A stretch of 64,000 nt of DNA from Dolosigranulum savutiense (GTDB lineage: Bacteria; Bacillota; Bacilli; Lactobacillales; Carnobacteriaceae_A). The stretch lies in the NCBI RefSeq assembly GCF_039830095.1, contig NZ_CP142435.1:806001-870000 (forward strand), written 5' to 3'. A program made the position numbers and the translations under genes. Of this stretch, positions 61,185-64,000 are shown one piece after another (the first letter of the stretch is position 1; every line of letters begins with the position of its first letter). Below the pieces are notes generated by a model. The model saw only the letters and a program-made list of their open reading frames with translations. It did not search any database and was not told the origin of the DNA.

Positions 61185-63052
61185 GCCCACTCATCCTCCC
61201 CATCAAAGGTTACAATTGGCATGGAGATATAAAAAGTTGTCCCTACTTGCTCCACACTTCGCGCCCAAATCTTACCCCCGTGTTGTTCAATAACTTCTTT
61301 AGAAATCGCCAGACCTAAACCACTTCCGCCCATCGCTCGACTTCGTGCTCGATCCACTCGATAAAATCGGGAGAAAACTTTTTGCAGGTCACTTTTAGGA
61401 ATCCCCATCCCTTCATCGGCAATGGACAAAATAACACGATCTCCTTGCCCATTTAAACGTAATTTACCCGTAATAACTCCACCGTCAGGAGAATACTTGA
61501 TCGCATTATTTAATAGATTATCAAGCACTTGAATGAAACGATCTGAATCAGCTTCAATAAACTGCGAATCAATCATAATTTGGCTTTTAATGGAGTAAAT
61601 TTTCTGATTATACTCATGTGAATTAACCAACATATCAAATCGCCGTAACACATGTTCGAACAATTCCTTTATGTCAATAATTTCTAAGTCTAAATCATTC
61701 TTACCCGAATCAATGCGTGATAAATGGAGTAAATCTTGCACCATACGAATCATCCGATCTGTCTCACCTTGCGTTACTTCTAAGAATCTCGGTGCTAATT
61801 CAGGATCTTTCCATGCTCCATCAGACAAGGCTTCGATATAACTTCTTAAGCTAGTCAGTGGTGTGCGCAACTCATGCGATACATTCGAAACAAATTGTTT
61901 TCGTTCTTCATCAATTCGCTTTTGTTCTGTAATGTCATGAAGTACACATACATATCCGCTAATAAAGCCAGATTCTCGTTGAATAACCGAGAATGAAGCC
62001 CGTAAGATGAGGGCTTCTCCTAATGCAGATTCTTCAACAGCAATATCTCTTTCTTGCGTAATAATATCTCTCATACGAAAATTGTCTTCTAAGTCCAATA
62101 TGGTTGTTAATTTTTTGCCTAATACGTCTTCTTGCGTACAATTCAACATTGATTGGGCCATATCATTAATTGTTGTTATTAAGCCACGGCGATCAGTTGC
62201 CACCACACCATCTGTCATATGAGTCAGCACACTATGTAACCGACGTCGCTCAGACTCGATCCATTCTTGTGCTTCAGACACATCATCAGACAAATCATTA
62301 ATCAATTTTGCTAACTGTCCTAATTCATCTTCCCCGTGAACAACTAATGATCCAGAATAATCCCCATCAGCAATTTGTTTAGTTTGGATTTGCATTTCTT
62401 TAATTGGCTTTGTAATTGCTCGAGAAATTAAATGTGCTAAAATCAATGAGGCAATTATAGCCACAATAGAAGATCGAATAAAGACAAGCGAAATATCATC
62501 GACTTGATTATAAACTGACTCAATATTACTCTCTAAAGAAATTAACCCAACAATAGTAGAATCATTATCCCCCGCATAGACAGGCTCAACAATTTTATAC
62601 TGGCGATCTTCTGTTTGAGCATCGATAATTTGTCGCGTCACTTGTTGTCCTTGTAAGTACGCATGACGCACATCATTATCATTCGTAATCTGTCCCACCA
62701 TACGTTGTAACGTATTATCACTGATGCCTAAAATAATAAATTGCGGACTATAGATTTTGATATCTGTAATACTATTACTTGAAAAATCCGTCACTAAATT
62801 ATTAATTTCCTCAGCAGCGTTGTTTTCCCCATCATTATCCGGGTTATTAATTTGTTCTAAATATTGCCTAGATGTATTTTTTAAATACGCTATTTCTTGT
62901 TGACGGGCTTGTTGGAAAGACGTCACTAATTCCTGTTCAATCTGAGTAATAAAATTAGCCCCAATAAATTGCAACGCAAAAATAATCAACATGACAATAA
63001 TAAAAATAAGCTTCGTATTAATCGACTTATAAAATCGAATATTGTCGTTCAT
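61181..63052 (-). CDS. walK: WalK (VicK/YycG) sensor histidine kinase
   Basis: The essential cell-wall sensor of low-GC Gram-positives. Two membrane segments (about 12-32 and 186-206) flank an extracellular PAS-like (Cache) domain, the arrangement found in B. subtilis and S. aureus. A HAMP domain (about 205-258), a cytoplasmic PAS domain (about 265-370), the HisKA block FVSNVSHELRTPLTSLR with the phosphorylated His (about 390), and an ATPase domain (N box NNAIKYSPDGG, G boxes DEGMGIP and GGSGLGLAIS) follow. 623 residues. The start is 7 bp after the walR stop. Confidence 0.95.
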   Translation of the reverse strand: MNDNIRFYKSINTKLIFIIVMLIIFALQFIGANFITQIEQELVTSFQQARQQEIAYLKNTSRQYLEQINNPDNDGENNAAEEINNLVTDFSSNSITDIKIYSPQFIILGISDNTLQRMVGQITNDNDVRHAYLQGQQVTRQIIDAQTEDRQYKIVEPVYAGDNDSTIVGLISLESNIESVYNQVDDISLVFIRSSIVAIIASLILAHLISRAITKPIKEMQIQTKQIADGDYSGSLVVHGEDELGQLAKLINDLSDDVSEAQEWIESERRRLHSVLTHMTDGVVATDRRGLITTINDMAQSMLNCTQEDVLGKKLTTILDLEDNFRMRDIITQERDIAVEESALGEALILRASFSVIQRESGFISGYVCVLHDITEQKRIDEERKQFVSNVSHELRTPLTSLRSYIEALSDGAWKDPELAPRFLEVTQGETDRMIRMVQDLLHLSRIDSGKNDLDLEIIDIKELFEHVLRRFDMLVNSHEYNQKIYSIKSQIMIDSQFIEADSDRFIQVLDNLLNNAIKYSPDGGVITGKLRLNGQGDRVILSIADEGMGIPKSDLQKVFSRFYRVDRARSRAMGGSGLGLAISKEVIEQHGGKIWARSVEQVGTTFYISMPIVTFDGEDEWA

Positions 63053-63059
63053 TACATCA

Positions 63060-63770
63060 TCAACTTTCTTGTTGTTCAGGATTTCTTAAGTAGTATCCCA
63101 CTCCTCTACGTGTCACAATATACACCGGATGACTTGGATTATCTTCTATTTTTTCTCTCAGACGACGAATTGTCACATCAACCGTTCGTACATCGCCAAA
63201 GTAATCATATCCCCAAACTGTCTCGAGCAGGTTCTCACGCGTCATTACTTGCCCCACATGCTGAGCTAAGTAATGCATCAATTCAAACTCTCGATGAGTC
63301 AACTCCACTGTCTCGCCACGCTTAGAAATAATATACGCATCTGGATGCACAACTAACTCACCCACTTCAATATCAGCTGATTCTTCTTCCTCTGATTGTG
63401 CTTGAACTGTTGAATGACGACGTAAATTAGCCTTCACACGTGCGGTTAACTCTCGATTAGAAAATGGTTTCGTCACATAATCGTCGGCTCCCATCTCTAA
63501 CCCTAATACTTTATCAATCTCTTGATCCTTAGCGGTTACCATAATAATAGGCATATCATACGTCTTTCGTACTTCTCGACACACTTCAAGTCCATCTTTT
63601 TTCGGTAACATCAAATCTAAGATCAATAGATCCGGATTGTGAGCCTCAACTTGTTCAAGAGCTTCTTCCCCATCATAAGCCACGACTACTTCATAACCCT
63701 CTTTTTCCAAATTAAACTTCACTATATCAGAGATTGGCTTTTCATCATCTACGACTAATATTTTTTTCAT
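63060..63770 (-). CDS. walR: WalR (VicR/YycF) response regulator
   Basis: The OmpR-type regulator of cell-wall hydrolase and synthesis genes, phosphorylated by WalK. The receiver domain starts [15 protein letters not shown] and holds the phosphorylation Asp in [13 protein letters not shown] (about 53), Thr in VTAKD and Lys in [11 protein letters not shown]-terminal winged helix (about 135-232) has the typical [21 protein letters not shown] block. 236 residues. It heads the five-gene wal operon. Confidence 0.96.
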   Translation of the reverse strand: MKKILVVDDEKPISDIVKFNLEKEGYEVVVAYDGEEALEQVEAHNPDLLILDLMLPKKDGLEVCREVRKTYDMPIIMVTAKDQEIDKVLGLEMGADDYVTKPFSNRELTARVKANLRRHSTVQAQSEEEESADIEVGELVVHPDAYIISKRGETVELTHREFELMHYLAQHVGQVMTRENLLETVWGYDYFGDVRTVDVTIRRLREKIEDNPSHPVYIVTRRGVGYYLRNPEQQES

Positions 63771-63847
63771 ACGATTTCCTCCTAAAAAAGAACATGTAAT
63801 CGATTTAATTATACCTTAGATTTGTGACGGATTCAATTTAAGTTCAC

Positions 63848-64000
63848 TTAATTCAATGTTGCTTTCTGGTATGTCACTTGGCACGCAATGGTATCCATCG
63901 CAGTTGCATCAGCTTGTGGGTACGTTTTGACCTCTAACGATAATGATTTATCGAATAAGAAAATAACGGAAATAGTCACATCGTATCCTTTTTCTTTTAA
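63848..64000 (-). CDS. C-terminus of a protein cut by the window edge
   Basis: The minus-strand frame from the window edge stays open for 50 codons to a TAA at 63848. The tail reads LKEKGYDVTISVIFLF, then DKSLSLEVKTYPQADATAMD and CQVTYQKATLN, an alternating-strand pattern. The family is not recognised. It lies about 77 bp upstream of walR on the same strand and could be the last gene of another operon. Confidence 0.5.
   Translation of the reverse strand, partial: LKEKGYDVTISVIFLFDKSLSLEVKTYPQADATAMDTIACQVTYQKATLN

Overview
The window is a dense stretch of a low-GC Gram-positive chromosome. AAGGAG-type ribosome sites, a WalRK-WalHI-YycJ cluster, ThiT, MetNIQ, DegV, DUF1129 and DUF951 proteins and anaerobic NrdDG all point to Firmicutes, order Lactobacillales. 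An Aerococcaceae/Carnobacteriaceae-like genus is my best guess, but it is not provable from the sequence. I saw no rRNA, tRNA, CRISPR array or intact prophage. Most of the window is core genome lying in long minus-strand operons, with small accessory islands.

Layout. Positions 1-488 hold the 5' end of a small membrane or secreted protein, a coding remnant and a strong terminator. 0.5-10.6 kb: dut-radA-yacL, an orphan sugar-ABC ATPase (msmK), a cysteine-free HesB-fold protein, and sbcD-sbcC-pgeF. 10.6-18.1 kb: a lipoprotein with a duplicated domain, a decayed patch with an IS3 relic and small membrane genes, then a five-gene peptide-type ABC transporter. 18.3-25.7 kb: mscL, ogt, then ychF-DUF951-parB-parA-rsmG and fumC. 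25.8-32.5 kb: an AcoX-like kinase, then a folate one-carbon set (fhs, folD, 5-formyl-THF cycloligase, fchA) with a ComX/SigH-like sigma factor 19 bp behind it, and mgsA. 32.6-38.5 kb: metNIQ, and nrdDG behind tandem NrdR boxes. 38.5-42.1 kb is an accessory patch: an amino-acid oxidase, a gene broken by an in-frame stop, and a compact cassette of secreted and membrane proteins. 42.1-49 kb: an alpha-glucoside operon (GH13 enzyme, EEP-family protein, PTS EIICB) behind a cre-like site, then an ABC-2 exporter. 49-53 kb: Nudix, DegV, HD, a broken UPF0178 gene, a DUF536-like regulator, and a TPP riboswitch with thiT. 53-64 kb: trkH-trkA, rlmH, htrA, then walR-walK-yycH-yycI-yycJ, which controls the cell wall.

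How the genes work together. Two groups that normally sit near oriC are present: parAB-rsmG-ychF, and rlmH/htrA plus the wal cluster. A cluster of DnaA-box-like 9-mers lies in the rlmH-htrA gap. The metabolic picture is fermentative and partly anaerobic: oxygen-sensitive ribonucleotide reductase, formate-dependent C1 supply, methylglyoxal synthase, and uptake of thiamine, methionine, peptides and alpha-glucosides.

The most unusual points are two genes each carrying one premature in-frame stop with the frame open on both sides, the 40.5-41.9 kb secreted cassette, a lipobox on HtrA, the DnaA-box cluster, and a TPP riboswitch whose terminator-like hairpin contains the thiT ribosome-binding site.
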